Shown in pieces: positions 49,484 to 56,435 of a stretch of 64,000 nt of DNA; the stretch's first letter is position 1, and each line of letters opens with the position of its first letter. The notes below the pieces were generated by a model. The model saw only the letters and a program-made list of their open reading frames with translations. It was not told the DNA's origin and did no database searches. The stretch lies in assembly GCF_002028455.1 (NCBI RefSeq), contig NZ_MWUM01000014.1, positions 62,001 through 126,000 of the forward strand, given 5' to 3'. Both the position numbers and the translations under genes were made by a program. This stretch comes from Zoogloea sp. LCSB751. Lineage in GTDB: Bacteria; Pseudomonadota; Gammaproteobacteria; Burkholderiales; Rhodocyclaceae.

Positions 49484-50285
49484 GCCCCGCCCCCCATTCA
49501 TCGTCAAAGCGAAAGTGCTCCGCCCATCCCCGCACCTGCGCCGCCGGCATCGGCCGTGCCACACAATAACCCTGGATCACATCGCACCCCAGGCGCGCCA
49601 ACAGGCTGGCGTGCACCGCCGTCTCCACCCCCTCCGCGACCACGGTATGGTGGAACGCATGCCCCAAACCCAGCACGCTCGCCACAATGGCCCGATCCTG
49701 CGCATCATCCACCATGCCCGCCACAAAAGAACGGTCAATCTTCAAACTCGCCACCGGCAAGCACTTCAGATGGCTCAGGGACGAAAAGCCCGTTCCAAAA
49801 TCATCCAACGCAAAGCGGACCCCACCCGCCGCGCAGGTTTCAATCTGCGCCCGCACCTGGGCCATCGGCGCAATCAGCGCCGTCTCCAGAATCTCCAGCT
49901 CCAGATCCGCCAGCGACACCTCCGAACAGCGCGCAAACAAAGCCTGCAAATAAGCGTACAACCCGCCGCGCCGCAACACATGGGCCGACACATTGACGCT
50001 CAGGGATGTGCTGAAACCCGCCCGACGCCACACCGCCAGCTGGCGCACCGCCGCCTGCAGCACCCACCGATCGATCCGCTCCGCCATCCCCGGATCGGCG
50101 AGCAGCGCAGAAAAATCCTGCGGCAACAACACCCCCCGGGTCGGATGACGCCACCGCAGCAAGGCCTCGAACCCCACCACCCGGCGCGCCTCCAACGCCA
50201 CCTTGGGCTGGAAGAACAAGCAGAACGCACCGCCCCGCCCCACAGGCGCCTCCACAACCGCCTCGCCATCACTATCGGCTATCAC
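49464..50285 (-). CDS. EAL-domain protein, apparently intact
   Basis: 273 residues from a GTG. FEALLRWRHPTRGVLLPQDF, LELEILET, ALDDFGTGFSSL, KIDRSFVAG and AEGVET are all present, so c-di-GMP hydrolysis is plausible. It is clearly a paralogue of the next gene (shared LLRWRHPxRGxLLPQDF and ISVN-like blocks), pointing to tandem duplication. It overlaps the XRE gene upstream by 14 bases. Confidence 0.85.
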   Translation of the reverse strand: MIADSDGEAVVEAPVGRGGAFCLFFQPKVALEARRVVGFEALLRWRHPTRGVLLPQDFSALLADPGMAERIDRWVLQAAVRQLAVWRRAGFSTSLSVNVSAHVLRRGGLYAYLQALFARCSEVSLADLELEILETALIAPMAQVRAQIETCAAGGVRFALDDFGTGFSSLSHLKCLPVASLKIDRSFVAGMVDDAQDRAIVASVLGLGHAFHHTVVAEGVETAVHASLLARLGCDVIQGYCVARPMPAAQVRGWAEHFRFDDEWGAGHADFRM

Positions 50286-50520
50286 TGGCCACCTCCCCTG
50301 CCGGCGGCACAGGGCTGAAGCGCTCCGGGTACAACAACTGCTCCTCCGTAATCACCTGCCGCCCCAGCGCCTCCGCCAGGCGGGCAGCAAGCCCCGACGA
50401 AGGGCGCTGCACACCGCACTCCAGCGCCGAAATGTGCGGCTGAGTCACCTGAACCAAACGCGCAAGCTGCTTCTGGGTCAGCCCCAGGCTCACGCGGGCA
50501 AAGCGCAGCGGTGTTGTCAT
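50272..50520 (-). CDS. XRE-family transcriptional regulator, EAL operon leader
   Basis: 82 residues from the ATG at 50520. ARVSLGLTQKQLARLVQVTQ is the HTH. It is short and lacks a sensor domain. It is the first gene of the XRE-EAL-EAL unit and lies divergent from a second XRE gene; the intergenic region holds operator-like palindromes. Confidence 0.8.
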   Translation of the reverse strand: MTTPLRFARVSLGLTQKQLARLVQVTQPHISALECGVQRPSSGLAARLAEALGRQVITEEQLLYPERFSPVPPAGEVASDSR

Positions 50521-50553
50521 GAAGCAAACCTCATATGCGAAATGTGTATCCGA

Positions 50554-50583
50554 ACTATAAGTTTCGATTATTGAATAAGTCAA
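50554..50583 (-). promoter_or_regulatory. Sigma-70 promoter of the XRE-EAL-EAL operon
   Basis: Read on the minus strand: TTGACT, 18 bases, TATAGT. The -35 box lies next to an imperfect palindrome around 50589 (ATACCTTTGGTTAT). Confidence 0.65.
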
Positions 50584-50595
50584 TACCTTTGGTTA

Positions 50596-50624
50596 TTTAC
50601 AAAAATATAGGTATTACCTATATC
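50596..50624 (+). promoter_or_regulatory. Promoter with embedded operator of the plus-strand XRE gene
   Basis: TTTACA, 17 bases, TATATC. Between the boxes is a perfect 19-bp palindrome (50605-50623, ATATAGGTA T TACCTATAT), a textbook repressor site. Transcription would start about three bases before the ATG, so the mRNA may be leaderless. Confidence 0.65.
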
Positions 50625-50633
50625 TTCATTCCT

Positions 50634-50984
50634 ATGAAGATAGGACTCCGAATCAAAGCCACACGCGAACTTAGAGGCCTCAGCCAAGGCGAACTTGCGC
50701 GCCGAATCGGCGTATCCCAACCGGCTGCCTCAGACTGGGAAAACTGCAGATCCGAGCCCACCGTCGAAAACCTGCGCGCGCTCGCCGTGGAACTCGACCT
50801 GTGGTTCGAATGGCTCGTCACCGGGCGCGGCACCCGCGACTACGACCCCAACCAGCCCCAACCGCCGGAATTCCGCACCGCGCCGCCCCTCCCCGCCGAC
50901 GAGCGCGACCTGCAAGCCGCCTACCGCAAACTCACCCCCGCCCGCCGCGAAGCCCTGCTCGACTTCCTCAAGCGCTGGGGCTAG
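50634..50984 (+). CDS. XRE-family repressor, leaderless start
   Basis: 116 residues. The HTH is LRGLSQGELARRIGVSQPAA, followed by a helical C-terminal arm (DERDLQAAYRKLTPARREAL) typical of small CI-like regulators. There is no ribosome binding site before the ATG, and the promoter start lies only ~3 bases upstream. An inverted repeat ATCTTCAT/ATGAAGAT straddles the start codon. It probably represses itself and the divergent operon. Confidence 0.8.
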   Translation: MKIGLRIKATRELRGLSQGELARRIGVSQPAASDWENCRSEPTVENLRALAVELDLWFEWLVTGRGTRDYDPNQPQPPEFRTAPPLPADERDLQAAYRKLTPARREALLDFLKRWG

Positions 50985-51028
50985 ACCCGCCGCGCCCCCT
51001 CCCTCGCGCGATCCGCGCCCCCTTGAAC

Positions 51029-51173
51029 AAATAAATTCGCCCCAACCCGGCCTCCCTGGTTGGGGCGAATTCACTCGCCCTGCCCCCGTAGCTTCAACTC
51101 CGCGGGCGAATAAATTCGCCCCTACGCAGGAAAACCGCGTTCCGTGAGCGAGTGAAGCCGCCCCGACGAGGAG
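51029..51173. repeat. Cluster of REP-like elements
   Basis: Four arms in alternating sense: AAATTCGCCCCAAC, GTTGGGGCGAATTCACTCGC, GGGCGAATAAATTCGCCCC and a diverged GAGCGAGTGAAGCCGCCCC, with short spacers. It separates the plus-strand XRE gene from the 21-bp array. Confidence 0.75.
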
Positions 51174-51296
51174 CCCCCTCCCCACGCCCCTCGTCAGCGC
51201 CCCCGGCCGCGCGTCACAAACTATTCACACAACATAGTCATTTCGGGTAATCTCTGTCTCCACGCAGAAAGCATCTCTAGACACACCACGCAGAAA

Positions 51297-51653
51297 AAAT
51301 GTCATGTGCAAAATTCGTTTTGTCGCGCGACAAAAATTTGGGGCGATGCCGACAGACCATTTTTCGGCATGAAAAAAAGACTTTTTCACATGACAAAAAT
51401 GTTTTTCCACATGACAAAACCCCTCGGGCACGCCGCCGGAGCCCTGCGTCACGTCACAAAATCATCGGGTCGCCTAACAAAATGGTTTTGACTCATGGCG
51501 CAAGGCCTGCGACACGTCGCCCACTGTTTTTTTCACACCAACGAAAATTTTTTTCACGCCGAAAAATCTTCCGTCGGCATGAAAAATCGCTTTTGTCATA
51601 TGAAAAAACGGGTTTGTCACAAGAAAAAATCATCTGGCGGCATCGCCAGAACA
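51297..51653. repeat. Array of 17 degenerate 21-bp quasi-palindromic units
   Basis: Dividing the DNA every 21 bases from 51297 gives 17 units with the same layout: T-run, short CG/CATG centre, A-run. Best copies are TTTTGTCGCGCGACAAAA (51318), TTTTTCACATGACAAAA (51382), TTTTTCCACATGACAAAA (51402) and TTTTGTCATATGAAAAAA (51591). Arms read TTTT(G/T)TC and GA(C/A)AAAA. Units at 51339, 51423, 51444 and 51507 are GC-rich relatives, and two weak copies may precede 51297. Open frames across it with a seven-residue period (FHMTKMF, FCHVKKS) are by-products of the 21-base period. Confidence 0.8.
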
Positions 51654-51789
51654 CCCCATCAGCCATCCCCAAAAACCCGCAAAGCCAGGCGGGGCGCGGG
51701 ATTCCGGCCTACTGCCGGTGCCTGCGCAAGGGCTTCAAGGTTCACTGAGTGTTTCTTTCAACCACGCAGCACAAACTGGAGATGATGGA

Positions 51790-52470
51790 ATGGCAAAAAG
51801 TTACTACATGCCCAAGGACGACAACGGCAAGGTGGCGCTACTAGACCTCCTGGCAACCCGCCTGCCGATCTACGCCGAACTGCTCGAAATCAGCCCCGCA
51901 GACATCGCCAGCCTGCAGGCCGATGCCGCCGCCTTACGCTACACGATCAACGCCTTCAACGTCATCCAGGGCAACGCGCGGCTGTGGACCGCATTCAAGA
52001 ACCTGCAGCGCGACGGCGGCGCCGGCAGCGGCGCCTTCCCACCGGGCGCCAACCTTCCCGCCCAGGTGCCAACGGTCTCCCCGGGCATCGTTCCCCGCGT
52101 CACCGCCCTGATCGCCCGCATCAAGACCGCCCGCCACTACACCGAGGCCATCGGGCAAGACCTCAACATCGTCGGCAGCACCCAGATCGTCGATCCCGAT
52201 GGCTGGAAGCCCATCATCGACATCGCCGTCAAGGCCGGCCGCCCCGTCATCCAATGGACCAAGGGCGACGCCGACTCCATCGAGATCTGGGCCGACCGCG
52301 GCGACGACAAGGGCCTCGCCTTCCACACCATCACCACCGATCCCGCCTACACCGACGCCAGCCCCGCCCCGGCCAGCTCCGCCCTGTGGAAATACAAGGC
52401 CATCTACCGGCTACGCGATGAACAGGTTGGCAACTGGAGCGACGTGATCAGCGTCGCCATCGGCGGCTGA
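51790..52470 (+). CDS. Hypothetical protein with N-terminal helical and C-terminal FN3-like part
   Basis: 226 residues; the ATG follows GGAGATGATGGA. N-terminal ~100 residues are helical (LLATRLPIYAELLEISPADIASLQ), a Pro/Gly linker sits at ~100-115, and the last ~90 residues look like a small beta sandwich (ALWKYKAIYRLRDEQVGNWSDVISVAIGG). No signal peptide. I do not recognise a named family. The 21-bp array ends 136 bases upstream, and no other gene lies between. Confidence 0.65.
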   Translation: MAKSYYMPKDDNGKVALLDLLATRLPIYAELLEISPADIASLQADAAALRYTINAFNVIQGNARLWTAFKNLQRDGGAGSGAFPPGANLPAQVPTVSPGIVPRVTALIARIKTARHYTEAIGQDLNIVGSTQIVDPDGWKPIIDIAVKAGRPVIQWTKGDADSIEIWADRGDDKGLAFHTITTDPAYTDASPAPASSALWKYKAIYRLRDEQVGNWSDVISVAIGG

Positions 52471-52475
52471 TCTCC

Positions 52476-52511
52476 CGCAGCAGAAAGAGAGAAAACCCTC
52501 CTTCTGCTGCG
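52476..52511 (+). terminator. Stem-loop after the hypothetical gene
   Basis: CGCAGCAGAA pairs perfectly with TTCTGCTGCG around a 16-base loop, 5 bases after the stop. No T-run follows, so it may protect or process the mRNA instead of ending it. Confidence 0.5.
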
Positions 52512-52555
52512 ATGCTAAAATGGACTCGAGAAAAGGCGCCCACAAGGGCTAACCC

Positions 52556-52747
52556 ATGAAAAAAATCAGCAAGTTAGCTGTACGGCAGAAAGCCATCGCA
52601 AATGTCCTTGCCTCACTGCGCATCGAACAACTGACCCCCAGCCCAAGCGTCATCAAAGGGCTACATACATGCCTCGCCGGGAAAACCTCCACCGACAAAC
52701 TGATCGCAGAGGTTATAAGCCACCATGTCCCGGTACGACAGCACTGA
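52556..52747 (+). CDS. VbhA-family Fic antitoxin
   Basis: 63 residues. VRQKAIANVLASLRIEQLTPS carries the inhibition motif SxxxE at S20-E24, in the same positions as VbhA; the usual following Gly/Asn is Gln here. The antitoxin helix would occupy the ATP site of a Fic enzyme through its Glu. Its partner, overlapping the last 23 bases, is broken, so the gene is now an orphan antitoxin. Confidence 0.75.
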   Translation: MKKISKLAVRQKAIANVLASLRIEQLTPSPSVIKGLHTCLAGKTSTDKLIAEVISHHVPVRQH

Positions 52748-53056
52748 CGGCTACGTTTAAAAAAACAGTTGGCCAAAATTTCTCTGGAAAATTTCCTGCT
52801 CGGCTCCACGCCTGAGCTTTTTGTTCAGCGACTAGCCCATTACATGGGCGAAATCAATGCCACTCACCCTTTCCGTGAGGGAAACGGTCGGGTTCAGCGT
52901 GCGTTCTGCGCCCAACTGGCAGAGCAGGCCGGGTACTTTATAGACTTCGACGAAGTCAGCCGCGAGGAAATGTACTCAGTCATGATCGCCAGCGTCCATG
53001 GAAACAACAAACCGCTTGAGTCGCTCCTTGCTCGGGTCTGCGCAATCATTGAATGA
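52725..53056 (+). pseudogene. Fic AMP-transferase toxin, internally deleted and frameshifted
   Basis: The start MSRYDSTDGYV is a typical Fic-toxin N-terminus but runs into TAA at 52758. From 52766, in another frame, the C-terminal half continues: ENFLLGSTPELFVQRLAHYM, then the complete catalytic loop HPFREGNGRVQR and a normal end. Compared with ~190-200-residue VbhT/FicT-like toxins, about 70-80 residues including the flap are gone. An A7 run lies at the junction. No product is expected to be active. Confidence 0.8.
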
Positions 53057-53121
53057 GCGTTTTACGATATGAAGTCTGCAGAGATCGGCGTACAGCACCA
53101 ATAGGACGAAGAGCCTCCCCC

Positions 53122-53230
53122 CGTTGGGGCGAATTTATTCGCCCGCGGGGGGTCACCGGCGTACGGAGGGCGAATGAATTCGCCCCCACGATTCGCCCCC
53201 ACGATTCGCCCCCACGATTCGCCCCTACGA
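53122..53230. repeat. BIME-like unit with a 4 x 13-bp tandem end
   Basis: GTTGGGGCGAATTTATTCGC, spacer with GTCACCGGCGTACGGAG, then the reverse arm. From 53178 to 53229 the arm end ATTCGCCCCCACG is repeated four times (last copy ATTCGCCCCTACG). Confidence 0.85.
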
Positions 53231-53237
53231 CCTGCCT

Positions 53238-54386
53238 TTACACGAAGTGGACCATTCCCGGATTCAGGTCGGAGGCGTTAACACCGATCAGGGAGATCGA
53301 CGCCGCCTGGCCGAAGTGAATGATGACCCGATCCTGGGCCTGCTCGATGGAGGTGATCACCGCGGCCAGGTCGGCGATAGTGCGCAGGCCGGTGTGGGCC
53401 GTCGAGAAATAGAGCGAATCCTCGGTAATCGAGAAATCATTGATGACGAAATCGCCCAGGGTATAGAACCCGAAGATGTCCTGGCCTGCACCGCCCACCA
53501 GCGTGTCTTTGCCATAGGCGCCGAGCAGCACGTCGTTGCCGTCGCCACCGACCAGCACGTCGTCCCCCTGGCCCCCGTCCAGCCAGTCGTTGCCGCCGAG
53601 GCCGTAGATCGTATCGTTGCCCCCCAGGGCATAAATCCTGTCGTTCCCGGCACTTCCGTACAGGTCTTCAGCCGCATCGGAACCGTTCAGCAGCGGATCG
53701 GACTGCAGCCCGAAGTAGAAGTTGTCCAGCGTCACCTTCTTTTCTGCCGGAATGCTCCAGCCGCTCGTACTCAACACCAGATACACCTTGAAGGTGTCGC
53801 TGTCGCTCATAGTCCAGTTGGTCACACCCGCGGCGTCGAGGTCGATGCTGAGCAGCGTCTGGGTTTGAGTGTAGGCCGTCAGAACCTTGGTCGCGGCATC
53901 GAAGCGCAAACCAACCCGGCCAGAGATATCCGTCGTATTACGGTCTCCCTGGCCGTCGAGCGCCTCGGTCCCCTCCCCGCCCGCCGGCGTAATCGAATAC
54001 TCGCTGCTGTAACGACGGCTGCCTTGGGTGACGTCCCCAAGACCCAGACTGGCGGTAAGCGAATACGTCGTACCGTTGGCCGCGGTAAATTGCACCGCCA
54101 GCCCGCCATCCACATAGGTGTCGTAAGCCTTGGGCGTGTCCGTCAGGGTTGCCGGCACCGTCGCGGTGATCTCGGTCGTCCACGACTGATCGTAGCGGGG
54201 CGCAACGGACTGAGCCTTGAAGACCTCAGTGGCGGCAACCTCACCGACAGGCTGCCCCTGCGTGTAAAAGGCGAGAACACCGGAAGCCTGCTCCGCAATA
54301 CTGGGATTCGGCGAATCGACGAAAACAGAAAAACGATCCGCAAGCGTCCCGTCAAAGCTGTAGCTGGTTGTCTGATTTACTGCCAT
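53238..54386 (-). CDS. RTX (hemolysin-type calcium-binding repeat) protein
   Basis: 382 residues from the ATG at 54386, which has GGAGAG at good distance. No Sec signal. Residues ~1-235 form an unrecognised beta-rich domain; ~240-310 hold RTX nonapeptides (GSAGNDRIY, LGGNDTIYG, GQGDDVLVG, GDGNDVLLG, GAGQDIF). The end resembles the C-terminal region of T1SS substrates. It would be exported to the medium or surface and fold on Ca binding. No secretion genes are adjacent. Confidence 0.85.
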   Translation of the reverse strand: MAVNQTTSYSFDGTLADRFSVFVDSPNPSIAEQASGVLAFYTQGQPVGEVAATEVFKAQSVAPRYDQSWTTEITATVPATLTDTPKAYDTYVDGGLAVQFTAANGTTYSLTASLGLGDVTQGSRRYSSEYSITPAGGEGTEALDGQGDRNTTDISGRVGLRFDAATKVLTAYTQTQTLLSIDLDAAGVTNWTMSDSDTFKVYLVLSTSGWSIPAEKKVTLDNFYFGLQSDPLLNGSDAAEDLYGSAGNDRIYALGGNDTIYGLGGNDWLDGGQGDDVLVGGDGNDVLLGAYGKDTLVGGAGQDIFGFYTLGDFVINDFSITEDSLYFSTAHTGLRTIADLAAVITSIEQAQDRVIIHFGQAASISLIGVNASDLNPGMVHFV

Positions 54387-54490
54387 GGACATCTCTCCAC
54401 CTGTGGGTCACAAAGGGCAGCAACGGGGCAAGCGCCACTACCCAGGAATGTTTATCCACGCCCTGCACTTCGAGCGCCGGACAACATCCG

Positions 54491-54506
54491 TGCAAAAAAC
54501 ATACCC
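54491..54506 (-). promoter_or_regulatory. Weak sigma-54-like site upstream of the RTX gene
   Basis: Minus strand GGGTATGTTTTTTGCA: GG and GC spacing is right and TTGCA is perfect, but there are three mismatches in the -24 box. A start near 54480 would give a ~95-base leader, like the PEP-CTERM gene. Confidence 0.25.
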
Positions 54507-54605
54507 AATACAGGTAACCCCATTTAAATCATGGATCTAGATCCAGTCACCGCAAGTTGAAGATATTCCATGTAAAAAATCCCGACAAACCTATCCGGGT
54601 ACGGC

Positions 54606-56255
54606 TCAGCAGTCCCCATACTCCTGAATCCACGCAATCAGCGCCCGCGTGGACTGGTCCAAGCCTTCGCTATCCGCCTCGCCCTTCAATGCCGGCAGCA
54701 GGCGGCCGGCGAGCTGCTTGCCGAGCTCCACGCCCCACTGGTCGAAAGAGTTGATACCCCAGATCACCCCTTGCACGAACACCTTGTGCTCGTACAGCGC
54801 CAGCAGCATGCCCAGGTAGTAAGGCACGATGCGCGGCAGGATGATGGTGGTGGACGGCTGATTGCCCGCGAACACCTTGTGCGGCAGCAGGGACGCCATC
54901 TGGTCCGCCGGCACGCGGGCGGCTTCCAGCTCCGCGCGGGCCTCCGCCTCGGTCTTGCCAAAGGCCAGCGCCGCGCTCTGGGCCAGGAAGTTGGCCATCA
55001 GCGGCGCCTGGTGCCCCGGCAGCGGAAAATCGCTCTGCGCGCTGGCGATGAAATCGCAGGGCACCAACCAGCCGCCCTGGTGCAGCAACTGGAAGAACGC
55101 ATGCTGCCCGTTACTGCCAATCTCACCCCACACAATCGGGTTGGCCTGACAGGACAAGGGCTGCCCATCGCGCCCCACCGTCTTGCCGTTGGACTCCATC
55201 TCCAGCTGCTGCAGGAAAGACGGCAGGAAGCGCAGCGACTCATGGTAAGGCAGCACCGCACTGGTACTGGCCCCGAGGAAATTGGTGTTCCACACCCCGA
55301 TCAGCGCCATCAGCACGGGCAGGTTGCGCTCAAACGGCGCCTCGCGGAAATGGTTGTCCATCGCCTGCGCGCCGGCGAGCAAACGCTCGAAACCGTTCAT
55401 CCCAATCGCCAACGCAATCGGCAAGCCCACCGCCGACCACAGGGAATAACGCCCGCCCACCCAATCCCACATGCGGAACACGTTGGAAGCCGGCAAGCCG
55501 AAAACCTGCGCCTTCTCCGTCGCCGACGTCACCGCCACAAAATGCAGCGGCAACGCCCGCGGCGCATCGTCCCCCGCCGCCGCACACAACCACTCCCGCG
55601 CCGTATGCGCGTTGAGCATGGTCTCCTGCGTCGTAAAGGTCTTGCTCGCCACGATGAACAAGGTGGAACGCGGATTGAGCGAATTCAGCAGCTTGGCCAG
55701 GTGCGCGCTATCCACGTTGGACACGAAATGCATCTTGAGGCCCTGGTGCTGATAGGCCGACAGCGCCCGCACCACCGTCTTGGGGCCCAGATCCGACCCG
55801 CCGATGCCGATGTTCACCACATCGCGGATCGCCTCACCGGAAAACCCCCGCCACAACCCGCCCCGCACCTTCTCGGAGAACTCGCGCATCTGCGCACGCA
55901 CCGCGCGCACCTCAGGCATGACGTTGCAGGTGGAAGACGGGAACACCCCCGGCTTCATGTAACGCAAAGCAGTGTGGAGAACGGCGCGGTCTTCGCTGAC
56001 GTTGATCTTGTCCCCGGCAAACAGACGCGCACGCCAGCCCTCCAGATCGGCGGCTTTGGTCAGTTCGAGGAGGAGTTCGATGGTGCGCTGGTCGACACGC
56101 TGCTTGGAGAAGTCGACGAGCATGCCTTCCAGTTCGAAGGAGAGGCGGGAGAAGCGTTCGGGATCGGATGAAAACAGGTCCCGTAGATGGGCCTGTGCAG
56201 TGGCTTTTTGGTGCTCAACTAGAGCCCGCCAAGCTGGAGTATTGGTGGTGAGCAT
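54606..56255 (-). CDS. pgi: Glucose-6-phosphate isomerase
   Basis: 549 residues. IGIGGSDLGPKTVVRALSAY, VASKTFTTQETMLNA, GGRYSLWSAVGLPIAL and WGINSFDQWGVELGKQLA are the PGI signatures. It converts glucose-6-P and fructose-6-P, supplying sugar nucleotides for the exopolysaccharide locus that begins just beyond it. It is the last gene before the GC content drops. Confidence 0.97.
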   Translation of the reverse strand: MLTTNTPAWRALVEHQKATAQAHLRDLFSSDPERFSRLSFELEGMLVDFSKQRVDQRTIELLLELTKAADLEGWRARLFAGDKINVSEDRAVLHTALRYMKPGVFPSSTCNVMPEVRAVRAQMREFSEKVRGGLWRGFSGEAIRDVVNIGIGGSDLGPKTVVRALSAYQHQGLKMHFVSNVDSAHLAKLLNSLNPRSTLFIVASKTFTTQETMLNAHTAREWLCAAAGDDAPRALPLHFVAVTSATEKAQVFGLPASNVFRMWDWVGGRYSLWSAVGLPIALAIGMNGFERLLAGAQAMDNHFREAPFERNLPVLMALIGVWNTNFLGASTSAVLPYHESLRFLPSFLQQLEMESNGKTVGRDGQPLSCQANPIVWGEIGSNGQHAFFQLLHQGGWLVPCDFIASAQSDFPLPGHQAPLMANFLAQSAALAFGKTEAEARAELEAARVPADQMASLLPHKVFAGNQPSTTIILPRIVPYYLGMLLALYEHKVFVQGVIWGINSFDQWGVELGKQLAGRLLPALKGEADSEGLDQSTRALIAWIQEYGDC

Positions 56256-56435
56256 AGATCGTCAATCAAGAAAATGATGCATTGCAGAATATAACCCAAA
56301 AGCATAGATACAAACATCAACCCTACTCAATCAACTCCAGACATGTAAGCCTTCCTGTTTAAAGGAACTGACTGAAGATAATCGAGGACTAACCAATCCC
56401 ACCTGACGTCTCTTGTTCATAACGCAGGCACACAA

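Noticed and set aside
50272..50984. Prophage remnant suggested by the divergent XRE pair
   Set aside because: No integrase, excisionase, replication or structural phage gene lies nearby; the operon carries EAL genes.
51297..51653. CRISPR array
   Set aside because: No unique spacers; units are head-to-tail with no gaps and diverged, and no cas genes are near.
51299..51748. Open frame of 149 codons through the 21-bp array, and similar ones on both strands
   Set aside because: They arise from the 21-base period: repeats show in several frames and on both strands, there is no ribosome binding site, and no frame is favoured. Treated as a DNA repeat.
52769..53056. Short independent Fic-domain protein starting at a TTG
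   Set aside because: The upstream MSRYDSTDGYV remnant and the missing flap show it is the tail of a broken toxin, not a gene with its own start.
46611..54534. Shared 14-mer CCCATTTAAATCAT upstream of the PEP-CTERM gene and near the RTX gene
   Set aside because: A few 14-mer coincidences are expected in 64 kb, and the two copies have different orientation relative to their genes.
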